38,381 bases of DNA from Actinomadura sp. KC345 (GTDB lineage Bacteria > Actinomycetota > Actinomycetes > Streptosporangiales > Streptosporangiaceae): positions 1-38,381 of the forward strand of contig NZ_SMKH01000038.1 in assembly GCF_004348515.1 (NCBI RefSeq), in the 5' to 3' direction. Position 1 is the first letter of the stretch. Each line of letters starts with the position of its first letter. The position numbers and the translations under genes are program-made. Below, piece by piece: positions 1 through 6,835 of this stretch. The notes below the pieces were generated by a model that was given only the letters and a program-made list of their open reading frames with translations, made no database searches and was not told the DNA's origin.

Positions 1-8
1 CCCCCTGC

Positions 9-989
9 CTATCCGAGCCCCAGAGCGCCCATCAGCATCGGGTACGCCCGGTGCAGCTCGCGCTCCCAGTACGGCCAGTCGTGCTGCCCGTCGAAGAAGC
101 GCGTGGTGATGGGGATGCCGAGCTCGCGTACCCGGCCGGCGAACGCGCGGGCGTTGTCGTAGGCGGCCGCCTCGACCGGGTCGGTGAACGGCATCCCGCC
201 GAGCGGCCCGGCCTCGCCGTTGCCGCTGGCCACCCGCAGCCGGACGCCGCGCAGCCGCCCGGCGATGTCGGCGGGGTTATGCGCCCGCCAGATCGCGGCC
301 TGGTCGTCGGGATCGCCCCACACGCGCCGCCAGTCGGTGCCGGGGCACGCCAGCGCCGGGCCCCAGCCGGTCGAGTCGTCGCCCGGCTCGTGGCCGTGGA
401 GCGTGTCCAGGTATCCGCTGAACGCCGCCGCGGCCTCGAACATGCCGGGGAAGCGCGCCGCGTACAGCATGGCGCCGAGACCGCCCATGGAATTGCCGGC
501 GATCACGCGCTTTTCCCCGGCGTTGTAGCCGCCTTCGAGGATCTGCCGGAGTTCGGTCATGTGGAACGTCTCCCATTGGGGAGATCCGCCGTCCCCGTAG
601 TTCCACCAGTCGGAGTAATTGCCGCAGCGCCCGCCGTTCGGCATGACGACGATGACGCCGGTGCGGGCGGTGAGTTCGGCGACGTCGGTGTCGCGCGTCC
701 ACGCCTCGTAGCCGTCGACTCCGCCGTGCAGCAGCCACAGGGCGGGCCAGGTGCGTCCGGCGTTCCGCGACCAGCCGGGCGGCAGGAGGAGCCGGGCCTT
801 CTCGGTGCGGCCCATCGCGGGGGAGTCGATGGTCAGGTCCAGGGTGCGGGGGGCGACGGCCGTCTCGGCGACGACCTCGGCGCCGGTGCTCGCGCGTGCC
901 GTGGAACGGTCCGCGGACGCGGCCGGAAGCAGCGGGACGATCAGTGCGAGGGCCGCCGACAGTACGGCGGGGGTCATGCGGCGAAGCAA
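9..989 (-). CDS. Secreted alpha/beta-hydrolase esterase (Ag85/FrmB-like)
   Basis: The 326-residue protein has a signal peptide (about residues 1-26, hydrophobic ALALIVPLLPAASA) and an alpha/beta-hydrolase fold of the esterase D / antigen 85 type. The nucleophile elbow is GNSMGG with Ser167. A conserved C-terminal GQHDWPYW block carries the likely catalytic His303. It probably hydrolyses or transfers an ester at the cell surface; the substrate is unknown. The start is a TTG, chosen because GGAAGG lies 8 bases upstream; an internal ATG at 977 has no ribosome site. It lies downstream of the peptide/M50 locus on the same strand but behind a terminator, so it is likely a separate transcript. The gene at 11435-12685 is a paralogue with the same motifs. 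Family assignment is firm, substrate is not. Confidence 0.85.
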   Translation of the reverse strand: MLRRMTPAVLSAALALIVPLLPAASADRSTARASTGAEVVAETAVAPRTLDLTIDSPAMGRTEKARLLLPPGWSRNAGRTWPALWLLHGGVDGYEAWTRDTDVAELTARTGVIVVMPNGGRCGNYSDWWNYGDGGSPQWETFHMTELRQILEGGYNAGEKRVIAGNSMGGLGAMLYAARFPGMFEAAAAFSGYLDTLHGHEPGDDSTGWGPALACPGTDWRRVWGDPDDQAAIWRAHNPADIAGRLRGVRLRVASGNGEAGPLGGMPFTDPVEAAAYDNARAFAGRVRELGIPITTRFFDGQHDWPYWERELHRAYPMLMGALGLG

Positions 990-1189
990 TGCGGGGGCCT
1001 TCCGGAAACGCCGGTATGGGTGTGCCGGCCTTCGAAAAGGGGAGCGCCGTCGTGCGGCTGATGTGCGGACCCGGAATCGTCGTGGACCGCCGGGTCGCCG
1101 TCGGGATTTCGCTGCTTACTCGGAGTAGGTTCCCGCTGTCCGTTCCACCGAAGCGTCATTCCGAACGCGTGTAAAATGCATTCGGGCGG

Positions 1190-1212
1190 AAAAGCGGGCG
1201 CCGGACGCCCGC
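1190..1212 (-). terminator. Rho-independent terminator of the peptide/M50 operon
   Basis: Read on the minus strand, GCGGGCG, a 5-base loop and CGCCCGC form a 7-bp G/C stem followed directly by TTTT. It lies about 40 bases after the M50 stop codon, so it would close the peptide/M50 transcript before the esterase gene. Confidence 0.6.
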
Positions 1213-1251
1213 GAGGGGGCGCCCGGCGCGCGTGGGCGGAGTCACGCGGAC

Positions 1252-2601
1252 TCAGGCGTGCGGCATCGGGTCCGGGGCGGGGCCGTTCACGTACCGGACG
1301 GCCCACCGCACCAGCGCCCGCCCGACGCTGAACAGGATCAGCGCGACACCGGCCAGCGGCAGGACCAGCAGGACGATCTGCAGCCCGGAGGTGAACAGCT
1401 CCAGCAGCCCGGCGCCGTTCGCGGCGTCGCGGGCGAGCGCGCGGATCATGGACCAGTCCTTGGCGACCAGGGCGGGGACCTGGCTGATGATGAGGCCGAT
1501 CTGGAACACCAGCAGCGGGATCACGGTCAGCACCCAGCACGTGACGAAGACCTGCGGCCAGCGCTTGAGGTCTTTCAGCCTCGCGTCCGCCTTGCGCCGC
1601 AGCAGCGTCCGGCGCAGGATCGGCCCGATGTACTTGAACAGGTCGGGGATGCCGATGAGGTCCGACATGATGTAGTACCCGTCGAACCGCAGCGTCGGCA
1701 GCAACTGCTGGATCATCTGAAGGTTGACGTAGAGGACGGCGACGAGCAGCGGCCCGAACCCCGTCTGCAGGTACAGCAGCGTCAGCCCGACGACGAAGAT
1801 GGAGTTGAAGTACACCCCGGCGAGGTCGGTGCGGAGCCGGCCGCCGCGCCCGAGCCGGTACGACTCGGTGATGTCGGTGTAGAACGCCGGCCACACCAGG
1901 TAGATGCCGCAGCCCATGACGCCCGGCCGGACGCCGCCGTACCGGCAGGCCGCGGCGTGCCCCACCTCGTGGAACGCGCACGACGCGATCCCGAGTCCCA
2001 GGATCATCAGGATGCTGACCGGGTTGAGGATCGTGAGCGAGAGGGCGTCCGCCATCGACCTGGCGGTGAGCACCCAGGTCTCGCTCACCAGGAACGCGAT
2101 GAGCATGACCGCCAGCACCACGGGCCGGAACAGCCAGGAGAACAGCCCGGCGACGAACCACGTGAACGACTCGGGGAAGACGGCGACCTTGAACTTCAGC
2201 GCCAGGAACGGATCGGCCTTGACCTCGGACGGCGGCGGCGTGCCGTCGCTGTAGGTGGTGACGCCGAGCGGGGCGAGCTTGCGGTCGACGAGGTAGACGA
2301 TCTGCTCGGCGGTGAGCCGTGCTCCCGCCTCCTCGCTGACGGCGCCGGCCACCCGGTCGAGCGCCCGGGCGACGTCCGTGCCGGCGAGGTCCCGGTGCTC
2401 GTGCAGCGCCTTGGCGACGAGGTAGAGCAGCGGAGGCAGCCGCGCGAGCTGCCGGTTCGGGAGGAAGACCAGCTGGGGCGGTTCCCGGTAGCCGGAGTTC
2501 TTGAACTCGCCGACGAGTTCGGCGCCGTCGGCGAGCGCGGGCAGGACGAGGGCGGCCGGGGGCTCATCGCCGCGCGCGGCCGGCGTGGCTGGCGTGGTCA
2601 T
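1252..2601 (-). CDS. M50 membrane metalloprotease with PqqD/RRE-like N-terminal domain
   Basis: This 449-residue protein is an M50-type (site-2-protease-like) membrane zinc metallopeptidase. The zinc motif HEVGH is at residues 211-215 inside a hydrophobic segment, and a downstream FDGYY (Asp307) supplies the likely third ligand. Several further membrane segments follow, up to about residue 440. Residues 41-114 (PPQLVFLPN...LAPLGV) look like a PqqD-type winged helix, the fold used as a RiPP recognition element to bind leader peptides; that is inferred from pattern, not computed. Its ATG shares one base with the stop of the upstream small peptide gene (TGATG), so the two are translationally coupled. 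The likely job is to bind the leader of the two adjacent peptides and cut them in the membrane. Substrate and cleavage site are inference. Confidence 0.85.
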   Translation of the reverse strand: MTTPATPAARGDEPPAALVLPALADGAELVGEFKNSGYREPPQLVFLPNRQLARLPPLLYLVAKALHEHRDLAGTDVARALDRVAGAVSEEAGARLTAEQIVYLVDRKLAPLGVTTYSDGTPPPSEVKADPFLALKFKVAVFPESFTWFVAGLFSWLFRPVVLAVMLIAFLVSETWVLTARSMADALSLTILNPVSILMILGLGIASCAFHEVGHAAACRYGGVRPGVMGCGIYLVWPAFYTDITESYRLGRGGRLRTDLAGVYFNSIFVVGLTLLYLQTGFGPLLVAVLYVNLQMIQQLLPTLRFDGYYIMSDLIGIPDLFKYIGPILRRTLLRRKADARLKDLKRWPQVFVTCWVLTVIPLLVFQIGLIISQVPALVAKDWSMIRALARDAANGAGLLELFTSGLQIVLLVLPLAGVALILFSVGRALVRWAVRYVNGPAPDPMPHA

Positions 2602-2849
2602 CAGTGGTGGGTGACCACGGTGCCCGGAATGCAGGTCATGGTGGAGTACGCCGGCTGGGCCAGCAGGCCGGTCCCGAGCAGCCCGGTGGTGCCGTGCGAG
2701 TACGTCGCCTGGCACGCGTAGGTGATGGTGGTGCCGTCCCCGCCGCCCTGCGGCGCGAGCGCGGACAGCAGCAGCCGCGCCGGGAGGACCTCGGGAGTGA
2801 GCCGGTCCAGGTCGGCGTAGGAGACCGAGTGGGGTGGTGTCGTGATCAT
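2601..2849 (-). CDS. Small Cys-containing precursor-like peptide 2
   Basis: This 82-residue peptide has an ATG start with GAAGG 8-9 bases upstream. The N-terminal part (residues 9-31) carries SY-x-D-LD...E-V-LP-x-R...LS-A-L, matching the neighbouring peptide. A GGG-containing linker follows. The tail has two Cys separated by 26 residues and nine residues after the second (Cys-Gln-Ala...His...GLLG...Thr-Cys...TVV-x-x-His). The two-part layout of conserved leader and distinct Thr/Ser/Cys-rich tail is typical of RiPP or bacteriocin precursors. No lanthipeptide, radical-SAM or YcaO enzyme is adjacent, so the tail may only be cleaved or disulphide-bonded. I do not recognise a named family. Confidence 0.75.
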   Translation of the reverse strand: MITTPPHSVSYADLDRLTPEVLPARLLLSALAPQGGGDGTTITYACQATYSHGTTGLLGTGLLAQPAYSTMTCIPGTVVTHH

Positions 2850-2879
2850 GTGCTCGCCTTCGCGTTGTCTGGGAAGAGG

Positions 2880-2913
2880 GGGAAGGGCTGGCGGGAGAAC
2901 GCCAGCCCTTCCC
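2880..2913 (-). promoter_or_regulatory. Perfect 14-bp stem-loop between the two peptide genes
   Basis: GGGAAGGGCTGGCG and its exact complement are separated by 6 bases, in the 99-base gap between peptide 1 and peptide 2. There is no T-run after it on the transcribed strand. It may act as a partial terminator or an RNA-stabilising 3' end that raises peptide 1 relative to the downstream genes. The structure is directly visible; the role is inferred. Confidence 0.7.
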
Positions 2914-2948
2914 TAGCGGGCCTGGGCCCGCGGTCATGCTCGGTCGGA

Positions 2949-3239
2949 TCAGTGACCCGAGACCACCGTGCTGCCGGCGCAGGTGAACGACGTGTTGGGG
3001 TTCTCCGAGCTGAGGCCCAGCGCGCCGACGAGGCCGCCCTGCGAGTGGTTGATGTTGCTCTGGCACTGCGGGACGACCGCGGTGGTGCCGCCGTCGTGGC
3101 CGCCGCCACCGTGGTTGAGGTTGAGGTTGGCGTTCTCGTTCTCGCTGCCGCCGCCGACGAGAAGGGTGGACAGGACGGCGCGCTCCGGCAGGATCTCGCC
3201 GACCATCTCGTCCAGCTCGGTGTAGCTGAAGGACTTCAT
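2949..3239 (-). CDS. Small Cys-containing precursor-like peptide 1
   Basis: This 96-residue peptide starts at an ATG preceded by AAGGAA. A GTG 24 bases further upstream is open but has a weaker site and would add eight basic residues. The leader-like part (residues 5-27) has SY-x-E-LD...E-I-LP-x-R...LS-T-L, the same pattern as peptide 2. A low-complexity linker of Gly, Asn, Glu and His (ENENAN, HGGGG) follows. The tail aligns with peptide 2 with one residue of length difference: Cys-Gln-Ser...His, GLVG, Thr-Cys, nine residues with TVV, and a final His. It is first in the operon and is followed by a strong hairpin, which suggests it is the most abundant product. Function is unknown; the RiPP-like precursor call is inference. 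Confidence 0.75.
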   Translation of the reverse strand: MKSFSYTELDEMVGEILPERAVLSTLLVGGGSENENANLNLNHGGGGHDGGTTAVVPQCQSNINHSQGGLVGALGLSSENPNTSFTCAGSTVVSGH

Positions 3240-3329
3240 GAGGTTCCTTTTCTTCCTTGTCACGCCCGGTTCTCAAGGTGGATACCGGATGTCCCTTGCC
3301 CCACCGCGGGTTGCAGTGAGGTACCTCTA

Positions 3330-3359
3330 CGTATAGCAGATGTGACTCTGCGTGGCCAA
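3330..3359 (-). promoter_or_regulatory. Candidate sigma-70-type promoter for the peptide/M50 operon
   Basis: On the minus strand, TTGGCC (3359-3354) and TATACG (3335-3330) are separated by 18 bases, placing a start near 3323 and a leader of about 80 bases. The spacer contains a dyad (GCAGA, 6 bases, TCTGC; 3336-3351), a possible operator. The palindrome GAGGTACCTC (3318-3327) sits at the predicted start. Confidence 0.4.
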
Positions 3360-3456
3360 GCCTCGGGGGTGTCGGAGGGCACCTGCGCCCTGGTCGCCGC
3401 GCATGACACGCCCACCGCGGGTAGGGACCCTGCGTCCGCGCTGATCAGGAGGAGAA

Positions 3457-3993
3457 ATGGCCGGAAACAGCTTCAGCATCGACGTGGCGGCGATCCGGGA
3501 GCGCGCCCGCCGCAAGATGGCCGACGGTCCGGTGACCGACGGCTACGGCAGGAGCGCCGAGGAGGTGATCGGCGTCCTCAACGACGTCCTGGCGACGGAG
3601 ATCGTCTGCTGGATGCGCTACGCGCAGCACGCGATCAGTGCCACGGGGATCGACCGCGCCCAGGTGGCCGCGGAGTTCAACGAGCACGCGGACGAGGAGC
3701 GCGACCACGCGATGCGCGCCGCCGAGCGCATCAGCCAGCTCGGCGGCGACCCGGACTTCGACCCGAAGACGGTCGCCGAACGCTCCCACACGAGCTACGC
3801 GACGTTCGACGACGGCGACCTCAAGGGCATGCTCGAAGAGAACCTCGTCGCCGAGCGCATCGTCATCGAGTCCTACCAGGAGATCATCCGCTGGCTCGGC
3901 GACGGCGACGTCACCACCCGCCGGATCATGGAGGACATCCTCGCCGAGGAGGAGGAACACGCCGACGACCTCATGGACCTGCTCGGCAAGTGA
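3457..3993 (+). CDS. Ferritin-like / bacterioferritin-type protein
   Basis: The 178-residue protein is a four-helix ferritin-like domain. Diiron ligands are visible as ATEIVCW (Glu in helix 1), DEERDH (Glu and His in helix 2), LVAERIVIESY (helix 3) and EEEEHADDL (helix 4). Proteins of this type oxidise Fe(II) and store iron or protect against peroxide in the cytoplasm. The start follows a strong AGGAGGAG ribosome site. It is transcribed away from the peptide/M50 operon, about 200 bases apart. A Dps-like role is possible, but helix 1 and the length fit bacterioferritin better. The N-terminal 30 residues before helix 1 are longer than in classical Bfr. Confidence 0.8.
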   Translation: MAGNSFSIDVAAIRERARRKMADGPVTDGYGRSAEEVIGVLNDVLATEIVCWMRYAQHAISATGIDRAQVAAEFNEHADEERDHAMRAAERISQLGGDPDFDPKTVAERSHTSYATFDDGDLKGMLEENLVAERIVIESYQEIIRWLGDGDVTTRRIMEDILAEEEEHADDLMDLLGK

Positions 3994-4059
3994 GCGCGGG
4001 GCACCCCCGCCCGACAGGATCCTGACCGTGTCTTGGCGATTCAGGATGTCCGGACGGGT

Positions 4060-5040
4060 ATGCGAGCCGCCATGGAATTCGGATACACGCTGCTGTGCGA
4101 GCAGACACCCGCCAAGCAACTCGTCACCGACCTGGTGGAGGCCGAGGAGGCCGGCTTCGGCTACGCCGCCGTCTCCGACCACTACTTCCCGTGGCTGGAG
4201 AGCCAGGGCCACTCGGCCTACGCCTGGTCGGTGCTGGGGGCGCTCGCCCACGCCACCCACCGCATCCCGCTGATGACGCAGGTCACGGCGCCGATCATGC
4301 GCTACCACCCGGCCGTGGTGGCGCAGAAGGCCGCCACGGTCGGCGTCCTGTCGGACGGGCGGTTCACCCTCGGCCTCGGCTCGGGCGAGAACCTCAACGA
4401 GCACGTCGTCGGGCGCGGATGGCCCTCGGTGGACGTCCGGCACGAGATGTTCGAGGAGGCCGTCGAGATCATCCGGGCGCTGTTCGGCGGCGACTACGTC
4501 AACTACAAGGGCCGGCACTACACCGTCGACTCCGCGAAGCTGTACGACCTGCCCGACCGGCCCGTCCCGATCGGGATGGCCGCCTACGGCCCGCGCGCCG
4601 GGCGGCTCGCGGCCCGCCACGGCGACCTGCTGATCTCCGACCAGCCGGTCAAGGGCGTCGTCGACCTGTTCCGCAACGAGGGCGGCACGGGCAAGCCCGT
4701 CTACGGGCAGATCCCCGTCTCCTTCGGATCCGACTACGACGAGTGCGTGGAGCGCGCGCACCGGATCTGGAGGTTCTCCGCCCCCGCGTGGAGGGTGATG
4801 GCCGAGCTCCCGGGGCCGGTCAACTTCGAGGCCGCGTCGCAGACCGTCCGTCCCGAGGACGTCGCCGAGTCCGTGCCGTGCGGTGACAACGTGGACGACT
4901 ACCTTGAGGCCGTCCAGAAGTTCGCCGACGCGGGCTTCACGCACATGGCGCTCTGCCAGTCCGGGCACGAGCATCAGAAGGACTTCCGCACCTGGGCGGA
5001 ATCCGATCTCCTCCCGGCCCTCCGCGAACGCTTCGGATGA
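4060..5040 (+). CDS. F420-dependent LLM-class oxidoreductase (TIGR03557-like)
   Basis: This luciferase-like monooxygenase-fold protein belongs to the F420-dependent branch that contains F420-glucose-6-phosphate dehydrogenase relatives. Visible signatures are FGYTLLCEQ at the N-terminus, SDHYFPWLESQGHS, TRIPLMTQVTAP-type and LGLGSGENLNEHV segments, which shape the F420 pocket. It would transfer hydride between an unknown substrate and coenzyme F420 in the cytoplasm. Family members usually begin near MEFGY, so ATG 4072 is an alternative start; neither start has a strong ribosome site. It follows the ferritin gene by about 70 bases and may be cotranscribed. Confidence 0.82.
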   Translation: MRAAMEFGYTLLCEQTPAKQLVTDLVEAEEAGFGYAAVSDHYFPWLESQGHSAYAWSVLGALAHATHRIPLMTQVTAPIMRYHPAVVAQKAATVGVLSDGRFTLGLGSGENLNEHVVGRGWPSVDVRHEMFEEAVEIIRALFGGDYVNYKGRHYTVDSAKLYDLPDRPVPIGMAAYGPRAGRLAARHGDLLISDQPVKGVVDLFRNEGGTGKPVYGQIPVSFGSDYDECVERAHRIWRFSAPAWRVMAELPGPVNFEAASQTVRPEDVAESVPCGDNVDDYLEAVQKFADAGFTHMALCQSGHEHQKDFRTWAESDLLPALRERFG

Positions 5041-5120
5041 CCACCGATTTGCGTGGGAGCGGATCTTTTTCCAATAAGGTTGCTTAACCTCCCGCTCCCA
5101 CGCACCAGGAGTTGCATCCG

Positions 5121-6077
5121 ATGCCGCCTGCCGAGCCTCTGGAATCCGACGATCCGTCGAGCATCGGCCCGTACCGGCTTTCGGGGCGGCTCGGCATGGG
5201 CGGTCAGGGCGTCGTCTACCTCGGGCACGGCGCCGACGGCGAGCCCGTCGCGGTCAAGGTGCTCCGTGCGGAGGTGGCCGCCGACGCGCGTGTCCGCGAG
5301 CGGTTCACCAAGGAGATCGCGGCCGCCCGCCGCGTCGACCCGTTCTGCATCGCCCAGGTCATCGACGCCTCCCTGGACGACCGGCGCCCGTACATCGTCA
5401 CCGAGTATGTGGAGGGGCCGTCCCTCCAGCAGGCCCTCCAGGAGGCCGGGCCGCGGGAAGGCGCCGCGCTGCAGCGGCTCGCGGTGGCGACCGCGACCGC
5501 GCTCGCCGCCATCCACGAGGCCGGCGTCGTCCACCGCGACTTCAAGCCGTCGAACGTGCTGCTCGGCCCGGACGGCCCCCGCGTCATCGACTTCGGGATC
5601 GCCCGCGACACCGAGTCGCCGCCTGCGATGACCAGCAGCATCATCGGGACGCCCGCATACATGGCGCCCGAGCAGTTCGCGGGGGAGGCGGTCGGCCCGC
5701 CGGCGGACGTGTTCACGTGGGCCTCGGTCATCGCCTACGCCGCGACGGGCAGGCCCCCGTTCGGCGCGGACACCTTCCCGGCGATCATGCACCGCGTCCT
5801 GCAGGGCGAGCCCGACCTCGGCGACCTCCCGGAACCGCTGCGCTCCACCGTGACCGCGTGCCTGGTCAAGGACCCGGCCCAGCGCCCCGCCATGCAGGCG
5901 GTGCTCCTGCGCCTGCTCGGCGCCCAGCCCGGGGCGGCCGGACCGGCCGGACCGGCCGGACCGGCCGGCTCGCAGACGGTCGCCGACCCGCCGCGTCCCG
6001 CACCTGCACCTGCACCTGCACCTGCACCTGCACCTGCACCGAAGCCGAGCCCGCCGCCGATGCCCGGCGCACCGTGA
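5121..6077 (+). CDS. Serine/threonine protein kinase, truncated before its membrane anchor
   Basis: The reading frame gives a 318-residue Hanks-type kinase with ATP lysine VAVK (Lys46), catalytic loop HRDFKPSN (Asp140), DFG (157-159) and MAPEQ. A Gly-Pro-Ala and Pro-Ala linker encoded by tandem repeats follows. The ATG has AGGAG nine bases upstream and is preferred to a TTG at 5112. The frame ends at TGA 6075-6077. The same frame then stays open and encodes a basic juxtamembrane stretch, a clear membrane helix and a Gly/Ser-rich outer segment (see 6078-6801). The ancestral product was therefore probably a receptor kinase of about 560 residues. The present product would be a soluble kinase unless the stop is an error. 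Confidence 0.85.
   Translation: MPPAEPLESDDPSSIGPYRLSGRLGMGGQGVVYLGHGADGEPVAVKVLRAEVAADARVRERFTKEIAAARRVDPFCIAQVIDASLDDRRPYIVTEYVEGPSLQQALQEAGPREGAALQRLAVATATALAAIHEAGVVHRDFKPSNVLLGPDGPRVIDFGIARDTESPPAMTSSIIGTPAYMAPEQFAGEAVGPPADVFTWASVIAYAATGRPPFGADTFPAIMHRVLQGEPDLGDLPEPLRSTVTACLVKDPAQRPAMQAVLLRLLGAQPGAAGPAGPAGPAGSQTVADPPRPAPAPAPAPAPAPAPKPSPPPMPGAP
5937..6040 (+). repeat. Tandem microrepeats in the kinase linker
   Basis: Three copies of a 9-base unit (GACCGGCCG; Gly-Pro-Ala) near 5940-5967 and about six and a half copies of a 6-base unit (CACCTG; Pro-Ala) at 6001-6040 encode the linker after the kinase domain. These are prone to slippage and to assembly error. Confidence 0.85.
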
Positions 6078-6801
6078 AGGGCCGACGACGGCGGCCGGGG
6101 GCAGAAGACCCCCGGCCGCCGACCCGTCGTTCTCCTCGGCGCCGGAGCGGGCGCGGCGGCGGTGGCCCTCCTCGCGAGCGTGACCGTATGGGCACTGTGG
6201 CCGGACGCGTCCGGCGCCCCGGGCGGCGGCGACCGCACCGACTTCGCGGGCGTCGAGCCGCAGGGCTCGGCGGGACCCGGCGGCAAGAGACCACCGGGGA
6301 GCGGGACGAAGGACGGGGCATCGGGCGGCCCGTCCCCCGACGGGCACCAGCTCCAAACCGGGCAGGGGCGGAAGCGGCGGCTCGCCCGGTACCGCCGGAC
6401 CCGGCGGCGGCACGGGCGGCTCCTCCGGCGGCGGCTGTGGCGGTGGTTCCGGTGGCGGGAGCGGCGATGGGAGCGGCGGCGGCTCGGGCGGCGGCTCGGG
6501 GCCGAGCGGCCCGACGGCCCGGATCGACTACTTCAGAGTCGGCTCAGGGGCGGGGTGCGAGAAGGCCGGGTCCTCCTTCGAGCTCAGCTACAAGATCACC
6601 GGGAGTGCGAACCCGACACCGATCACGTTCAGCCTCTACTTCGACGGCCGTCTCGGCAGAGGTCACCCGATCAGGACCGTCGCGGAGCCGTCCTTCGCCA
6701 GCGGCGGCCTCCAGTCGGAGGACCCGGGGACCCACACCTACCGCCTCGTCCTGCAGAGCCCCCGCCACCAGGAGATCACCCGCACGGTCAAGGTCTGCTG
6801 A
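6078..6801 (+). pseudogene. Detached transmembrane and extracellular part of the kinase
   Basis: After the kinase stop, the same frame encodes KTPGRRP then a hydrophobic helix (VVLLGAGAAAVALLASVTVWAL) broken by no charge, then a Gly/Pro/Ser-rich segment to about 6338. At a C5 run (6334-6338) the coding pattern moves by one base. The new frame continues Gly/Ser-rich sequence and an extracellular domain of about 85 residues, starting near a Cys (GAGCEKAG) and ending TVKVC at the stop 6799-6801. This last frame has no start codon of its own, so it can only belong to the kinase. Removing one C restores a continuous linker. Either the gene is broken twice or the sequence has errors here; a missing base before 6075 plus an extra C at 6109-6113 would also bypass the TGA. 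Confidence 0.65.
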
Positions 6802-6835
6802 TCTTCCGGAACCGCCGCCGCCCCGGGCCCGGGCG

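Noticed and set aside
990..1189. Possible small gene between the esterase and the terminator
   Set aside because: Open frames here lack a ribosome site and typical third-position bias; nothing supportable was found.
1252..3239. Daptide or lanthipeptide cluster
   Set aside because: Daptide loci also have an M50 protease, but need an aminotransferase, an oxidative decarboxylase and a methyltransferase, and lanthipeptides need LanM/LanBC-type enzymes; none is present here.
6001..6040. Short direct repeats as a possible CRISPR array
   Set aside because: The 6-base units are contiguous with no spacers and encode a Pro-Ala linker.
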